A stretch of 64,000 nt of DNA from Candidatus Mycobacterium methanotrophicum (GTDB taxonomy: Bacteria; Actinomycetota; Actinomycetes; Mycobacteriales; Mycobacteriaceae), in assembly GCF_023515995.1 (NCBI RefSeq), contig NZ_CP097321.1, forward strand, positions 186,001 to 250,000, given 5' to 3'. The position numbers were made by a program, and so were the translations under genes. The notes beneath the pieces were generated by a model that saw only the letters and a program-made list of their open reading frames with translations, was not told where the DNA came from and made no database searches. This document shows, piece after piece, positions 15,915 through 24,665 of this stretch; the stretch's first letter is position 1; each line of letters begins with the position of its first letter.

Positions 15915-16555
15915 GTGCTGCTGTCCCGCCGGTGGCGGGGCCGCGCTGGACCCGCGCCCGGCTGGCCGGCATGCTCCTGGCCTGCTACGGCCCCACCGCC
16001 CGGGGCAAGGTCAACGCCGCCGCCGCCGCCGAATACGCCGGCGTCACCGCGGGCACGGTGCGCCGCTGGATCGCCGGCGGCAAACCCGCCCGCCGCCGCG
16101 CGACATCCTGCCCGCCGGCGCGGATCGCCCGCCTGCAGCGCGGACCCGACCTCGCCGAACACCGCAACCAGCAGCGCCACGCACACGCCCTGGCCGCCAT
16201 CGACAGCCTCGCCGCCGGCCGACCGCCCCAACCCGGCTGGCGCAAACAAGGCTGGCTTGATCAGCACACCGTCGCCATCATCGCGATCCACCAAAAACCT
16301 TGGCGCCAAGTGGTGGTCACCAAAGCCAACGATCGCGCGCTGGCCGAACTCGCCCGCCGCGGCGTCATCATCGACACGATCAAAACCCCGACCAGGTTTC
16401 ACGCTGTGGCGCTGGCCCACACCGTGATGGCCCGCCAGCAAGCCTGGCGGGTGCATCCCGCCGCCGACCAGCTGGCGACCGGCCGCACACAGGTGTGGAT
16501 GAACGACGCCCCACCAGTCGACCTGGCCGCCCTGGCCGCCAGCATGCGCCGCTGA
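15911..16555 (+). CDS. HTH protein paralogous to the Tpg-like protein's DNA-binding half
   Basis: 214 residues, ATGA overlap with the Tpg-like gene. Residues 15-60 (LLACYGPTARGKVNAAAAA, then EYAGVTAGTVRRWIAGG) align with the HTH segment of the preceding protein (LLAAFGRGVRGAAVNAKAAA, then TVRRWAAG). The C-terminal half is different: WRQVVVTKANDRALAELAR, then GVIIDTIKTPTRFHAVAL. It may bind the same DNA as the terminal protein as a telomere-recognition or regulatory partner. No enzymatic motif seen. Confidence 0.6.
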   Translation: MSAAVPPVAGPRWTRARLAGMLLACYGPTARGKVNAAAAAEYAGVTAGTVRRWIAGGKPARRRATSCPPARIARLQRGPDLAEHRNQQRHAHALAAIDSLAAGRPPQPGWRKQGWLDQHTVAIIAIHQKPWRQVVVTKANDRALAELARRGVIIDTIKTPTRFHAVALAHTVMARQQAWRVHPAADQLATGRTQVWMNDAPPVDLAALAASMRR

Positions 16556-16737
16556 TCGCGGCCGGCCGACACGCGGGATAGCTGTGTCCGCGGGCGCGTG
16601 GCCGCCTCGGCTAGCGTGGGGCAGTGGCCCTAGAGCCGGCGAGCTGAGGCGAAAACACGGTCACGACAAGCAGCGCTGGAACACCTTTCTTATCGAGGCC
16701 GATTCTTCAACGGCGTGTCGTCTGGGGTGAATGAGAC

Positions 16738-16965
16738 ATGGTGGCGCAATCCTGGAGCTTCGTCGATGATCGCGACGGGCCAGTTTTCAGTGTCCCGCGG
16801 CCGTCGAATCGGATCTTTACCGTTTTTCGGAAGCGCCCTGCCTTCATCGTCCAGCACGTCGACGAGGCCGCGGTATGGATGTGCGACGCACCAGCACCCC
16901 AACTCCGGTCCCTGGCCGACGAGCTCGGGTTCACCGCCGACCCGACGGCAGAAGACCGGCGATGA
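16738..16965 (+). CDS. Small hypothetical protein
   Basis: 75 residues from ATG 16738, ribosome-binding site GGGGTGA. The sequence begins MVAQSWSFVDDRDGPVFSV and ends acidic; no family recognised. Its stop overlaps the next ATG (ATGA, 16962). The 180 bases upstream are non-coding and could hold a promoter for this two-gene unit. Confidence 0.5.
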   Translation: MVAQSWSFVDDRDGPVFSVPRPSNRIFTVFRKRPAFIVQHVDEAAVWMCDAPAPQLRSLADELGFTADPTAEDRR

Positions 16966-17720
16966 CCCGACATCGAGGTGACCGGGCCACCCGGGGTACT
17001 GAGGCCGGCAGCGCCGATACCGGCGCGGGGAGCAAGGCCGGCCGGCGGACCACGTCGGTGGAGTGGCCGGTGGAAGTCGACGAACGGCTACGGCTGCTGG
17101 CCCGGCTCGCAGTGGTCGACGACGCCGAGATCGACCCTGCCCCTACCGGCGGCAAGTCGCGGCCGACGCCGTCAGCGGCACGGGTGTTGAGCAACCTGAT
17201 CTTGAGCCACCCACTGACCGGGGTGGCCCACCTCGGCGTCGAGCCAGGCCCCGAGGCGCTGGCGCGGGCACGCGAAGTCAACGAGTCGTTCGCCTGGGTC
17301 CACCGGGAGCCTTGGTTCGGCAGACCCCGGTCCCGGGTGTATGAGACACCGCCTGAGCGGGTCGTGCTGCGCCGCGGTCGGCCGTTGCCGCCCAACACCG
17401 TGTCGGTGGCCCGGCCGTCCCGATTCGGCAACCCGTGGAAGATCATCCAGCGTGACGGGGCGTGGTGCGTCGAGCAGCCGCGCGGCAACCCCAAGCCCTA
17501 CGCCAGCCGCGCCCGGGCGCACACCGTCGCGGTGGAGCTGTACCGGGCCTGGCTCGACGGCGACCTGGGTCACGTCGACACAACCCTTGAGGCCCGCCGG
17601 CAGCGCATCCTGGACGACCTGGGCAGGCTGCGCGGTAAAAACCTCGCCTGCTACTGCACCGAAGACCTCGAATGCCACGTCGACGATCTCCTCGAGCGCG
17701 CCAACCCGGTGCCGTCGTGA
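16962..17720 (+). CDS. DUF4326 domain protein
   Basis: 252 residues. The C-terminal 120 residues carry the DUF4326 pattern: VVLRRGRPLPPNTVSVARPS, RFGNPW, a YRAWL helix, then LRGKNLACYCTEDLECHVD with paired Cys and His that could bind metal. The domain is common in phage and plasmid genomes; its function is not established. The N-terminal 120 residues are poorly conserved and contain a basic, linker-like region. Coupled to the preceding small gene. Confidence 0.75.
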   Translation: MTRHRGDRATRGTEAGSADTGAGSKAGRRTTSVEWPVEVDERLRLLARLAVVDDAEIDPAPTGGKSRPTPSAARVLSNLILSHPLTGVAHLGVEPGPEALARAREVNESFAWVHREPWFGRPRSRVYETPPERVVLRRGRPLPPNTVSVARPSRFGNPWKIIQRDGAWCVEQPRGNPKPYASRARAHTVAVELYRAWLDGDLGHVDTTLEARRQRILDDLGRLRGKNLACYCTEDLECHVDDLLERANPVPS

Positions 17721-18056
17721 TCACCCATGACGTCAGAGCGCCCTGTGTCAGGGGCGGGAGAGGGGACGTCTGCGATGTCGAAGACAGTTACTGGGGTTGC
17801 GGTCGCCGTGGACGACCAACCAGGCGCTGGCGGCAGGGATGGAGATGTTACCGGCCCTGCGGGCTGACACGTGGGGGTTTGTGTACTGGCGCAGGTGTTT
17901 CGGGGTGTTGGTTATTGGCCGATGTAGGTGATGTTCAGGCGGCCGGATAGGCCCCAGCGCAGGCGGCCGGCGGTGGCCCGGTACCACGATGCCAGCAGGA
18001 AAGCGCCTCGGGGCCCGACAAGTCGCATCCGCTGGCGAGTCGCTATTGCAGGACTG
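17721..18056. other. Non-coding or degraded stretch
   Basis: Nothing convincing is encoded on either strand. Coding character drops after the DUF4326 stop and this marks the boundary between the plus-strand backbone and the decayed cargo region. Confidence 0.4.
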
Positions 18057-18233
18057 TCATGCGGCTCGCTGGCGGATCCGCGACAGATACTCGTCCCGGC
18101 TTGCGGCCGCACCGGCCCGGTCAGCCGCGAAAGCCCGCGCAGCGAGGCGCGCCGCCAGGCGAACCGCCTTCTGGGACATCGCAATACAGGTCTGGTAACG
18201 GAAGTCGTTGGTTAGTGGCACGTAGTCGTCCAC
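18057..18233 (-). CDS. Small hypothetical protein or fragment
   Basis: 58 residues from GTG 18233: VDDYVPLTNDFRYQTCIAMS, then QKAVRLAARLAARAFAADRAG and REEY-like Arg-rich end. It looks like real coding sequence (helical, basic) but may be the N-terminal piece of a longer protein. No family known to me. Confidence 0.35.
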   Translation of the reverse strand: MDDYVPLTNDFRYQTCIAMSQKAVRLAARLAARAFAADRAGAAASRDEYLSRIRQRAA

Positions 18234-18362
18234 GCTGGCAACCTCATGATTAAAGCGCCGACCGCTGAGGCACACGCCCGCTACGGCCGCGGGGCCGCGG
18301 CTCGTTGTGGGGTGTGCGCGCCGAAGAATCACTCGCGCGCCGCCACCTCTACCGGGCACAGA

Positions 18363-18581
18363 AGGCGTGGTCGAACCCTGGCGCAGCTCGCGCTTGCCTG
18401 GGTGCTGCGCAACCAGACCATCACGTCGGCGCTGGTGGGAGTATCCAGTGTGGCCCAGCTTGACGAGAATCTCGGGGCGCTCGACAACCTCGACTTCACG
18501 TCTGAGGAACTGAGCGAAATCGACCAGCATGCGGTCGAATCCGGCATCGACACCCATTGGCGCTCGAGTTCTGACCTGTAG
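18363..18581 (+). pseudogene. Aldo/keto reductase C-terminal fragment
   Basis: The frame encodes GRTLAQLALAWVLRNQTITS, ALVGVSSVAQLDENLGAL and TSEELSEIDQHAVESGI. This is the C-terminal NADP-binding end of a YghZ-type aldo/keto reductase. The rest of the barrel is absent. It lies in opposite orientation to the second aldo/keto reductase pseudogene just downstream. On the minus strand at about 18600-18677, MAQVCVVGSLTMDL looks like the start of a PfkB-type sugar kinase, also truncated. Confidence 0.6.
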
Positions 18582-18841
18582 CCCAGTCGTCGAGCCGATA
18601 TCGGCGATCGTGCTGCGTCTGTCGGCGCCGAACTTCAAATCCATGGTCAGGCTGCCGACCACACAGACCTGTGCCATTCCCGCGAATAGCGGTCGCGCTG
18701 GGCCAGGAGTGCCGCTTTGCGGTAGCCGGCCGGCGTCTCGTAGTGGACCTTCGAGGCGGTCGTCGGTTCGATCTGGTCGGGATCCGGCTGTCGAGCGCGG
18801 GGCCCCGCCGAGTGGGCGGCGCAGCGCCCGGTTCTTCGCGC

Positions 18842-19833
18842 TCAGCGCGCTTCTGCGTGCATTTCCGGGTACGGCCCACCAACGGATGATGCCGCGGTCA
18901 AGATCTTGTCGATGGCGGCGAGAACGGCATCGGTCAGCGTGACGTCGGCCGCGCCGACACTGTCGTGCAGGTAGGTGATGTGCTGCGCGCCGACGATGGC
19001 GACGTCGACACCGGGTCGGGCGATGGTCCAGGCTATGGCCAACTGGCTGACCGTCGCGCCGAGATCGGCGGCCAGACGCTGAAGTCGCGTCACCACGGGC
19101 AAGTTATGCGCCAGGCTTTCGCCGCCGAACACATCGCTTTTACTGCGCCAGTCCTGTCCTCGGGCGCGAACGTGGTGTCGGGTTTGACCGTTCCGGTCAG
19201 CAAACCGTGCGCCAGCGGCCCGTACACCATCACCCCGACGTCGTGTGCGCGGCAGTAGGGCAGCAGCGTGTCCTCGATGCCGCGGCGGAACATGTGGTAG
19301 GGCGGCTGCACCACTTCCACCGGCAGCGTGGCCGCAAATTCTTCCACCTGTTCGGTGTTGTAGTTCGAGATGCCCACATGCCGGATTTTTCCCTCCGCCG
19401 CCAATTCCGCGAGCGCTCCAGCGGTTTCGGATGCCGGGAGCTTGGGATCGGGCCAGTGCACCAGATACGCGTCGATGTAGTCGATTCCCAGTGCGCTCAG
19501 GCTGGACTCGACGCCCTTGCGGAGCCATTCCGGGCTGGCGTCGCGGACTAGGCCGTTGTCGGTGGCGCGCAGCCCGCCCTTGGTGGCGATGACGATCTCG
19601 TCGCGGGCTTGCTTGAGCTCGGCGCGCAGCGCCTTGCCCAGGACTCGCTCCGACTGCCCGAAGCCGTACTGCTGTGCGGTGTCGAAGAAATTGATGCCGA
19701 GATCGCGGGCCCGGCGGATCATCGTGATCGCGGCGTCTTCGTCCGCGTGGCCCCAGTCGCTGGAGAACTCCCAGGTGCCAAAGGCCAGCCGGGAAACTTC
19801 GAGTCCTGTCTTACCGAGTTTGGTGAATTTCAT
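18842..19833 (-). pseudogene. Aldo/keto reductase broken by a 5-bp tandem duplication
   Basis: ATG 19833 opens MKFTKLGKTGLEVSRLAFGT, with catalytic-type residues in FFDTAQQYG and GKIRHVGISNYN. After FAPED the frame goes wrong. The correct continuation (DWRSKSDVFGGESLAHNL, then LAIAWTIARPGVDVAIVGA) is in another frame. The cause is visible: GTCCT is duplicated in tandem at 19151-19160. Removing one copy restores a roughly 330-residue aldo/keto reductase. Before the lesion it was an NADPH-dependent carbonyl or sugar reductase. Confidence 0.85.
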
Positions 19834-20147
19834 GTCAGCCTATCATTCCCTTAAGTTGGTTTCGTCGTCAGCCCTACCGGGGCCGCGCCCCAACCCCACC
19901 CTGCGAGAAACTCGACCTCGTTTTCGATCGCTTTAGATCGGCAGCAGGCGGATACGTACGTATTGCCCTCTCGCCGAGCACAACGACGGCCCCCTCCACT
20001 AGCTCCTCCTGCACGGGGTCTCCGGTCCATCCGGTGCAAAAACAATGCGACGCTTGGAGCGGGGCTGACTGAAACGACGCCGGCTACAGGGGTGTCGTAG
20101 GCGAGTTCGGTTCTGCCAGTGTGGGGTACACAGTCGGTCGGGAGACT

Positions 20148-20438
20148 TTAACAGTTCGGTGCGGTCGGTGATGGTGTACGCGGGTGCCGTGCATGCGGCG
20201 AAGTTCGTCCTGCTGCGCCAGCCCGCACGCTGAGAGCGATCCCATGGACTACCGCCAGGAGGAAAAGCGGCGGGATCGCGGCAGTGCCGATCTGAATGAG
20301 AACAAATGGAATCAAATGCCAAACGGCGTGCACGACGTTGCCGATGAGACTCACTATGGTGGCCCCGATCAGGAAGCTCCAGAAGAACCGGACGGCACGT
20401 CGGTGATTCCTCTGGGTGATCTCGGTCTGGGTAGTCAT
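20148..20438 (-). CDS. Truncated DUF2637 membrane protein
   Basis: The first 70 residues match DUF2637 (NHRRAVRFFWSFLIGATIVS, then HAVWHLIPFVLIQIGTAAIP), with two transmembrane helices. Family members are about twice as long, with two more helices and a basic tail. Here the sequence turns into RTSPHARHPRTPSPTAPNC. DUF2637 proteins are frequent on actinobacterial conjugative plasmids and integrative elements. Start overlaps the stop of the upstream XRE gene (ATGA, 20435-20438). Probably non-functional. Confidence 0.65.
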   Translation of the reverse strand: MTTQTEITQRNHRRAVRFFWSFLIGATIVSLIGNVVHAVWHLIPFVLIQIGTAAIPPLFLLAVVHGIALSVRAGAAGRTSPHARHPRTPSPTAPNC

Positions 20439-20665
20439 CGTGTTTCCCTCCCCGGCGTGAGGCCGTAGGTCACTGTCTCTTTGCCTACCTCAACGACGAG
20501 CGAGGCATTAACCCCCAGCGCCGTGAGATATGCCGCCAGAGTGCCGACCAGCATGTCGTTCTGACGCTCGATCTTGCTGATCTGCGCCTGTCCGACACTG
20601 AGTTTGGCCGCCAACTGAGTCTGGGTCAGGCCGGTTGCGCGGCGTATTGCGGCAAGGTCCAGCAT
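20435..20665 (-). CDS. XRE-family helix-turn-helix regulator
   Basis: 76 residues: LDLAAIRRATGLTQTQLAAK, LSVGQAQISKIERQNDM and LAAYLTALGVNASLVVEVG form a single Cro/CI-type DNA-binding domain with a short C-terminal strand. It is the first gene of a two-gene unit with the DUF2637 protein and probably autoregulates it. It could also be the antitoxin of a HigBA-like pair, but no toxin gene adjoins it. Confidence 0.8.
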   Translation of the reverse strand: MLDLAAIRRATGLTQTQLAAKLSVGQAQISKIERQNDMLVGTLAAYLTALGVNASLVVEVGKETVTYGLTPGRETR

Positions 20666-20717
20666 ACCGCAATACTACCGTCAAGAAATACTACTTTCAA
20701 GGAATACACACGTTGGG

Positions 20718-22200
20718 GAGTCGCTTGACTTTCGCAGTTATGCAGCTGCTGCGGCGCAGGCCAGTTGGTAGTCGCGGTATTTGTCAGGGTCGGGTTGAGC
20801 TGGGCTAGCACCGTTAAATCGGGCGGCGATCAGGGTGCGGCGAAGCTTGGCGAGCATGTCTTCGAAGGCGGGTTCGGACTTCTGGTCGTACCAGGGCTCG
20901 GCGGCGTGGCGGGCGGTGAGGTCGTCGGGATGGTATCCCGACAGGGTGTACCAGACGATGACCAAGGTCTGCACGAGGAAGGCGAACGGCACGGTGCGCT
21001 CCACGGCGCGTTGCACGCGGTTGCGGGCCTGGCCGACCCCGAGCAGTTGTTTGCCGGTGGCGTTGGCGGGCTCGATTGACCAGCGCTCGGCGTGGCGGGC
21101 GATGATGCCGGCGGCGTCGGTGGCCGGCGTCGGTGGTGAACACCGCGAGGTCATAGCCGCTGGCGGTGTCGGGTTCGCGGGCCAGCACCACCCGGCCGGT
21201 GGTATCGCCGAAGGCTCCGTACCACAGGCAGTCGGCTTCTGCGATCGCGATGGTGTCGGTGCGGCCGTAGCGGTTCACCGTGGCGGTGCGCCAGGTCGCG
21301 GTGGCGGGCAGTTCGATCAGGCGGGGCAGTCGTCGGCCCTTTTTGGCGGGCCGGCCGCGGCGGCGGGTACGCGGTGGCGCCGGGGCGTGCAGGGCGGCGT
21401 TGGCGGGCAGTCGGGTGGTGATGGTGGTGTCGGGGACCAGCAGCGGCCTGCCGTGGTAGGCGGCATCGCCGACGGCGTGGATTTGTTTGTGCGGGAACGT
21501 TTCCGCAAGCACGGTGAGCATCGCAGCGGCCAGCTCCACCGGGGAGGCGGCGCCTTTTCCGGCCCAGAGCCGAAACAGGATCGGCAGACACACTGGATGG
21601 CTGCAATACGGCAGCCGGACCACGATCCCGGCGATCACCCACCGGTTGCCCCGGCCGAGTTTGGCCGGGCCTTGGGCGGCGCCGTCGTGGGTCCAAAACG
21701 CGTGGTGGACCTTTTTGCCCCAGCGGCGAAACAGGGTGTCATCGACCGCGACGGCGATCGCAGCGTCGGCGTCGAGCAACCTGTCGACGATCAGCCGCGC
21801 GATCGCCAGGCCCAGCCGATCGGTGTCCCAGGCGTAGGTGGAAAAGAACCGGCACGCCGAGTGAAACGACACCAGCGCGGCCATTCCCGCCCCGGCGAGC
21901 ATGCCGACCACGGTGCGCCGCATAGTGCGGGCGACCAACCCGGCTGCCAGCAGCGCGAACATCGCAAACGTCGAGGACCGGACAAACACCGGTCGCAGTG
22001 TTGCCAGCAGTTCACGCCACGAGGACGGTAGGGTCGGTGCCGAAGCATCGGCGGCGTCTCGAACATCTGGGCGAGTACTATTCATCCGCCGATGCTTCGT
22101 CATGGTCACCGATCGATCACGCCGACACGCCGATCAGGTCACAACCGCCTCAGAAATCACACCCGCCACACTGATTAAACTGCGAAAGTCAAGGAGTCGA
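20718..22200 (-). mobile_element. IS701-like insertion sequence
   Basis: Terminal inverted repeats share 16 identical bases: CTTGACTTTCGCAGTT at 20724-20739 and its complement at 22178-22193. A few more partly matching bases lie outside. The element carries one transposase frame, now frameshifted. The right flank leads directly into the IS630 element. Confidence 0.75.
20738..22109 (-). pseudogene. IS701-like transposase, frameshifted by a 13-bp tandem duplication
   Basis: Reading from about 22072 (MNSTRPDVRDAADAS) the DDE-type protein runs through VAVDDTLFRRWGKKVHHAFW, HAVGDAAYHGRPLL and CLWYGAFGDTTGRVVLARE. Near 21130 the frame is lost. The proper end (AAGIIARHAERWSIEPANA, then FAFLVQTLVIVWYTLSGYHP) is in another frame. 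Two adjacent 13-base units (21112-21124 and 21125-21137, differing only at the last base) account for the shift. A relic of the same family is at 60.3-60.7 kb. Confidence 0.8.
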
Positions 22201-22306
22201 CTACACTCGATTATTCGAGCGGGCGGTCTCGTCGCGGTCGGTGACTTGCGCCAAATGATTCCGGGCTGTTATGGCTTAGTGGTCGCGCCCATAAGTTCGT
22301 CGGGGG

Positions 22307-22642
22307 TCATGTCCAGGCGGTTGGGTCGCCGAGGTAGAGGCCGCAGGCGGTGTCGAGGGCGTCTTCGGGTGAGCCTGCTGTGTGGCCGGTGGTGGGTAGT
22401 ACCGAGTCTTGGTAGCCGTTCTTGCTGGCCAGGTAGCTCGCGAAGCCCCAGCGGGAGGCTGATCCGCCGTAACGCAGCCGCATCAGTGGCATGGAGTCAC
22501 CGTCGGGCAGGCGGGCGGTGACGTAGGCGAACGTGCCACGGAAACGCACCTCGACACCGTTGAGCTGGGGCCATCGTTGCCGAGCATGGGCGGACAGGCG
22601 TTGTTGCAGGGAGGTTTTCGTCGATGCGGGGGGCGCGGCCAT
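22307..22642 (-). CDS. Conserved hypothetical passenger of the IS630 element
   Basis: 111 residues from ATG 22642: MAAPPASTKTSLQQRLSAHA, FAYVTARLPDGDSMPLMRLR, then PEDALDTACGLYLGDPTAW. This is a recurrent actinobacterial hypothetical protein, usually near transposons. No catalytic motif seen. An upstream in-frame start (22687) would add 15 Arg-rich residues that look like non-coding sequence. Function unknown. Confidence 0.6.
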   Translation of the reverse strand: MAAPPASTKTSLQQRLSAHARQRWPQLNGVEVRFRGTFAYVTARLPDGDSMPLMRLRYGGSASRWGFASYLASKNGYQDSVLPTTGHTAGSPEDALDTACGLYLGDPTAWT

Positions 22643-22756
22643 GGTCAGTGATCGTGCCCGACGGCGTGTCGCTGGGCGACAAACCATGAGTGATGGGTGA
22701 GGCTGAAGTGTCTAGTGTTATCAATTCGCGATCATTGCCTCGTGGAGTAGCCCGCC

Positions 22757-23914
22757 ATGCCGCCCGCCGACCGGATCACGTTGACCGGGTCGCAGCGGCG
22801 CGAACTGCGCCGCCTGGTGCGGGCCGGGCGCACCGAGCAACGCCTGGTCACGCGGGCCAAGATCGTGCTCGCCGCGGCCGAGGGCCAGCCGAACGCGGTG
22901 ATCGCGGCGTCGCTGCGGGTGTGCGAGGACACCGTGCGCAAGTGGCGGAACCGCTGGTGTGCGGCGCCGGGTGTCGCGTCGCTGTCGGATGCAAAACGGT
23001 CCGGGCGGCCACCGGAATTCAGCCCGGTGCAGGTCGCCCAGGTCAAAGCGGCGGCGTGTGCGCCACCTGCGGACAGCGGGCTGGCGCTGTCGCGGTGGTC
23101 GTGCCCGGAACTGGCCCGCTACGCCGTCGCCGCCGGGTTTTGCGAATCGATCTCGCCGGCCACGGTGCGCCGCTGGTTGTCCGAAGACGCACTCAAACCC
23201 TGGCAGTACCGGTCGTGGATCTTCATCACCGACCCCGACTTCGCGCCCAAGGCGCAGCGGGTGCTCGACCTCTACGACCGCACATGGCAGGGAACACCGC
23301 TGGGGCCGAACGACTTTGTGATCTCCGCCGACGAGAAGACCTCCGTGCAGGCCCGCTGCCGCTGCCATCCCACGCTCCCGCCCGGGGTGGCGCGCACGAT
23401 GCGGGTCAACCACGACTACGACCGCGGCGGCGCGCTGGCCTACCTGGCCGCCTACGACGTGCACCGCGCGCAGGTGTTCGGCCGCTGCGAAGACACCACC
23501 GGCATCGAACCGTTTCACCGCCTCGTCGAACAGGTGATGGCCCAGGAACCCTACGCTTCGGCCAAGCGGGTGTTCTGGATCGTCGACAACGGCTCCTCGC
23601 ATCGTGGCCAAGCCGCGATCGACCGGCTCACCGCCCAGTTCCCCAACGCGATCCTGGTGCACACTCCGGTGCATGCGTCCTGGCTCAATCAGATCGAGAT
23701 CTACTTCTCTATCGTTCAGCGAAAAGCGCTCTCGCCCAACGATTTCACCGACCTCGACGCCATCACCGACCGCCTGAACGCCTTCGAGGCCAGCTACAAC
23801 CAGTCCGCACGGCCATTCAAATGGAAATTCACCACCACCGACCTCGACGAACTGCTAACCAGGCTCGACCACCATCAACACGAGCACAGCCCCATCCAGC
23901 CCCGCGCCGCTTGA
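22757..23914 (+). CDS. IS630-family transposase
   Basis: 385 residues, complete. N-terminal HTH (VIAASLRVCEDTVRKWRNRW), a second HTH (ESISPATVRRWLSEDALKPW) and a DDE domain are visible: FVISADEKTSVQ, FWIVDNGSSHRG, and HASWLNQIEIYFS with the catalytic Glu. It cuts and pastes the element at TA dinucleotides. The frame is intact, so this copy could still be active. Confidence 0.92.
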   Translation: MPPADRITLTGSQRRELRRLVRAGRTEQRLVTRAKIVLAAAEGQPNAVIAASLRVCEDTVRKWRNRWCAAPGVASLSDAKRSGRPPEFSPVQVAQVKAAACAPPADSGLALSRWSCPELARYAVAAGFCESISPATVRRWLSEDALKPWQYRSWIFITDPDFAPKAQRVLDLYDRTWQGTPLGPNDFVISADEKTSVQARCRCHPTLPPGVARTMRVNHDYDRGGALAYLAAYDVHRAQVFGRCEDTTGIEPFHRLVEQVMAQEPYASAKRVFWIVDNGSSHRGQAAIDRLTAQFPNAILVHTPVHASWLNQIEIYFSIVQRKALSPNDFTDLDAITDRLNAFEASYNQSARPFKWKFTTTDLDELLTRLDHHQHEHSPIQPRAA

Positions 23915-23972
23915 ACGCCACCCCCGACGAATTTACGAGCGCGACCACTTAGTCAGCGTTTCTTCCTCGGAG

Positions 23973-24317
23973 GTGGTGGATGTGGGTCTCGGAGGGAAAT
24001 TCCGGCTCGATCTGGAAGCGTTGGCGCACTCGGCGGCGCAGGTGTCTGGACAGGGTGAGGATCTGGCCACTGCCCATTTGTCATCGGACAACCGCATAGT
24101 GGCCGCACAGTCCGGCTGGGTAGGCAGCTCGGCTGTGGCGTTGAGTACGAAGACGGCGACCTGGTTGGAGGACTCGCGCAGGCTGGTCACCAGGGTCGGC
24201 GGTCATGCGTTGGATCTGACCAACGACGGGATTGACTTCTCGGCGATGGACGGCGGGAACGCTGAGATGCTGCAGGCCGTTCAGCCTGGCGCTGGCGGCG
24301 TAGCGGGTTCGGCCTGA
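23973..24317 (+). CDS. WXG100/ESX-type small protein (Rv0025-like)
   Basis: About 114 residues. It is a helical hairpin with SGWVGSSAVALSTKTATWLE, which contains the W-x-G turn of ESX substrates near residue 48, and a Gly/Ala tail. The start is taken at 23973; GTG codons slightly downstream are also possible. It pairs with the next gene in the manner of mycobacterial Rv0025-Rv0026. It sits immediately after the IS630 right end, so its promoter may have been altered. Confidence 0.6.
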   Translation: MVDVGLGGKFRLDLEALAHSAAQVSGQGEDLATAHLSSDNRIVAAQSGWVGSSAVALSTKTATWLEDSRRLVTRVGGHALDLTNDGIDFSAMDGGNAEMLQAVQPGAGGVAGSA

Positions 24318-24320
24318 CCC

Positions 24321-24665
24321 GTGACGCTGACGGTGGCCGATATTGACCGGTGGAGCGCCGAAGCGGCACGGGAGGTGTTCCACGCGGCCAATGCACGCGG
24401 CCAGGCCACCTTGGAGGCCTCCCGTCAGCTGAGTTCCCTGGCGGTCTTCGATAGCTGGGAGGGTGCTACCGCCGAGGCCAGGAAGCACACCAATGCCTCG
24501 ATCCGACAAGACCTTGACGCCCACGGCAACGAGTCGCTGGCGGTAGCCCGGGCGGCGGGCAAAGCCGCCGATGACATCGAGCACGTCCAGTCTCAACTGC
24601 GCACGTTGCGCGCCGACGCCGCCGAGCTGCACATGACGATCGACGGGCTGACCAACCAGGGAGCA
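24321..24665 (+). pseudogene. Truncated Rv0026-like ESX-associated protein
   Basis: The first 112 residues match mycobacterial proteins beginning MTLTVADIDRWSAEAAREVF, with SLAVFDSWEGATAEARKHT and KAADDIEHVQSQLRTLRAD. These are long helical domains like those heading secreted ESX-linked toxins and hydrolases. After MTIDGLTNQG the frame runs into the antisense of the next gene: the C-terminal domain is lost. Start is 3 bases after the preceding stop, so it was co-transcribed with the WXG protein. Confidence 0.65.

Larger units (their letters stand above)
22278..23949 (+). mobile_element. IS630-family insertion sequence with passenger gene
   Basis: Inverted repeats of about 28 bases frame the element: AGTGGTCGCGCCCATAAG at the left, and the complementary CTTGTAAA-like copy ending GCGCGACCACT at 23949. 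TA lies next to the ends, as expected for this family. It carries a minus-strand small gene (22307-22642) and the plus-strand transposase (22757-23914), so the small gene travels with it. Confidence 0.8.
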
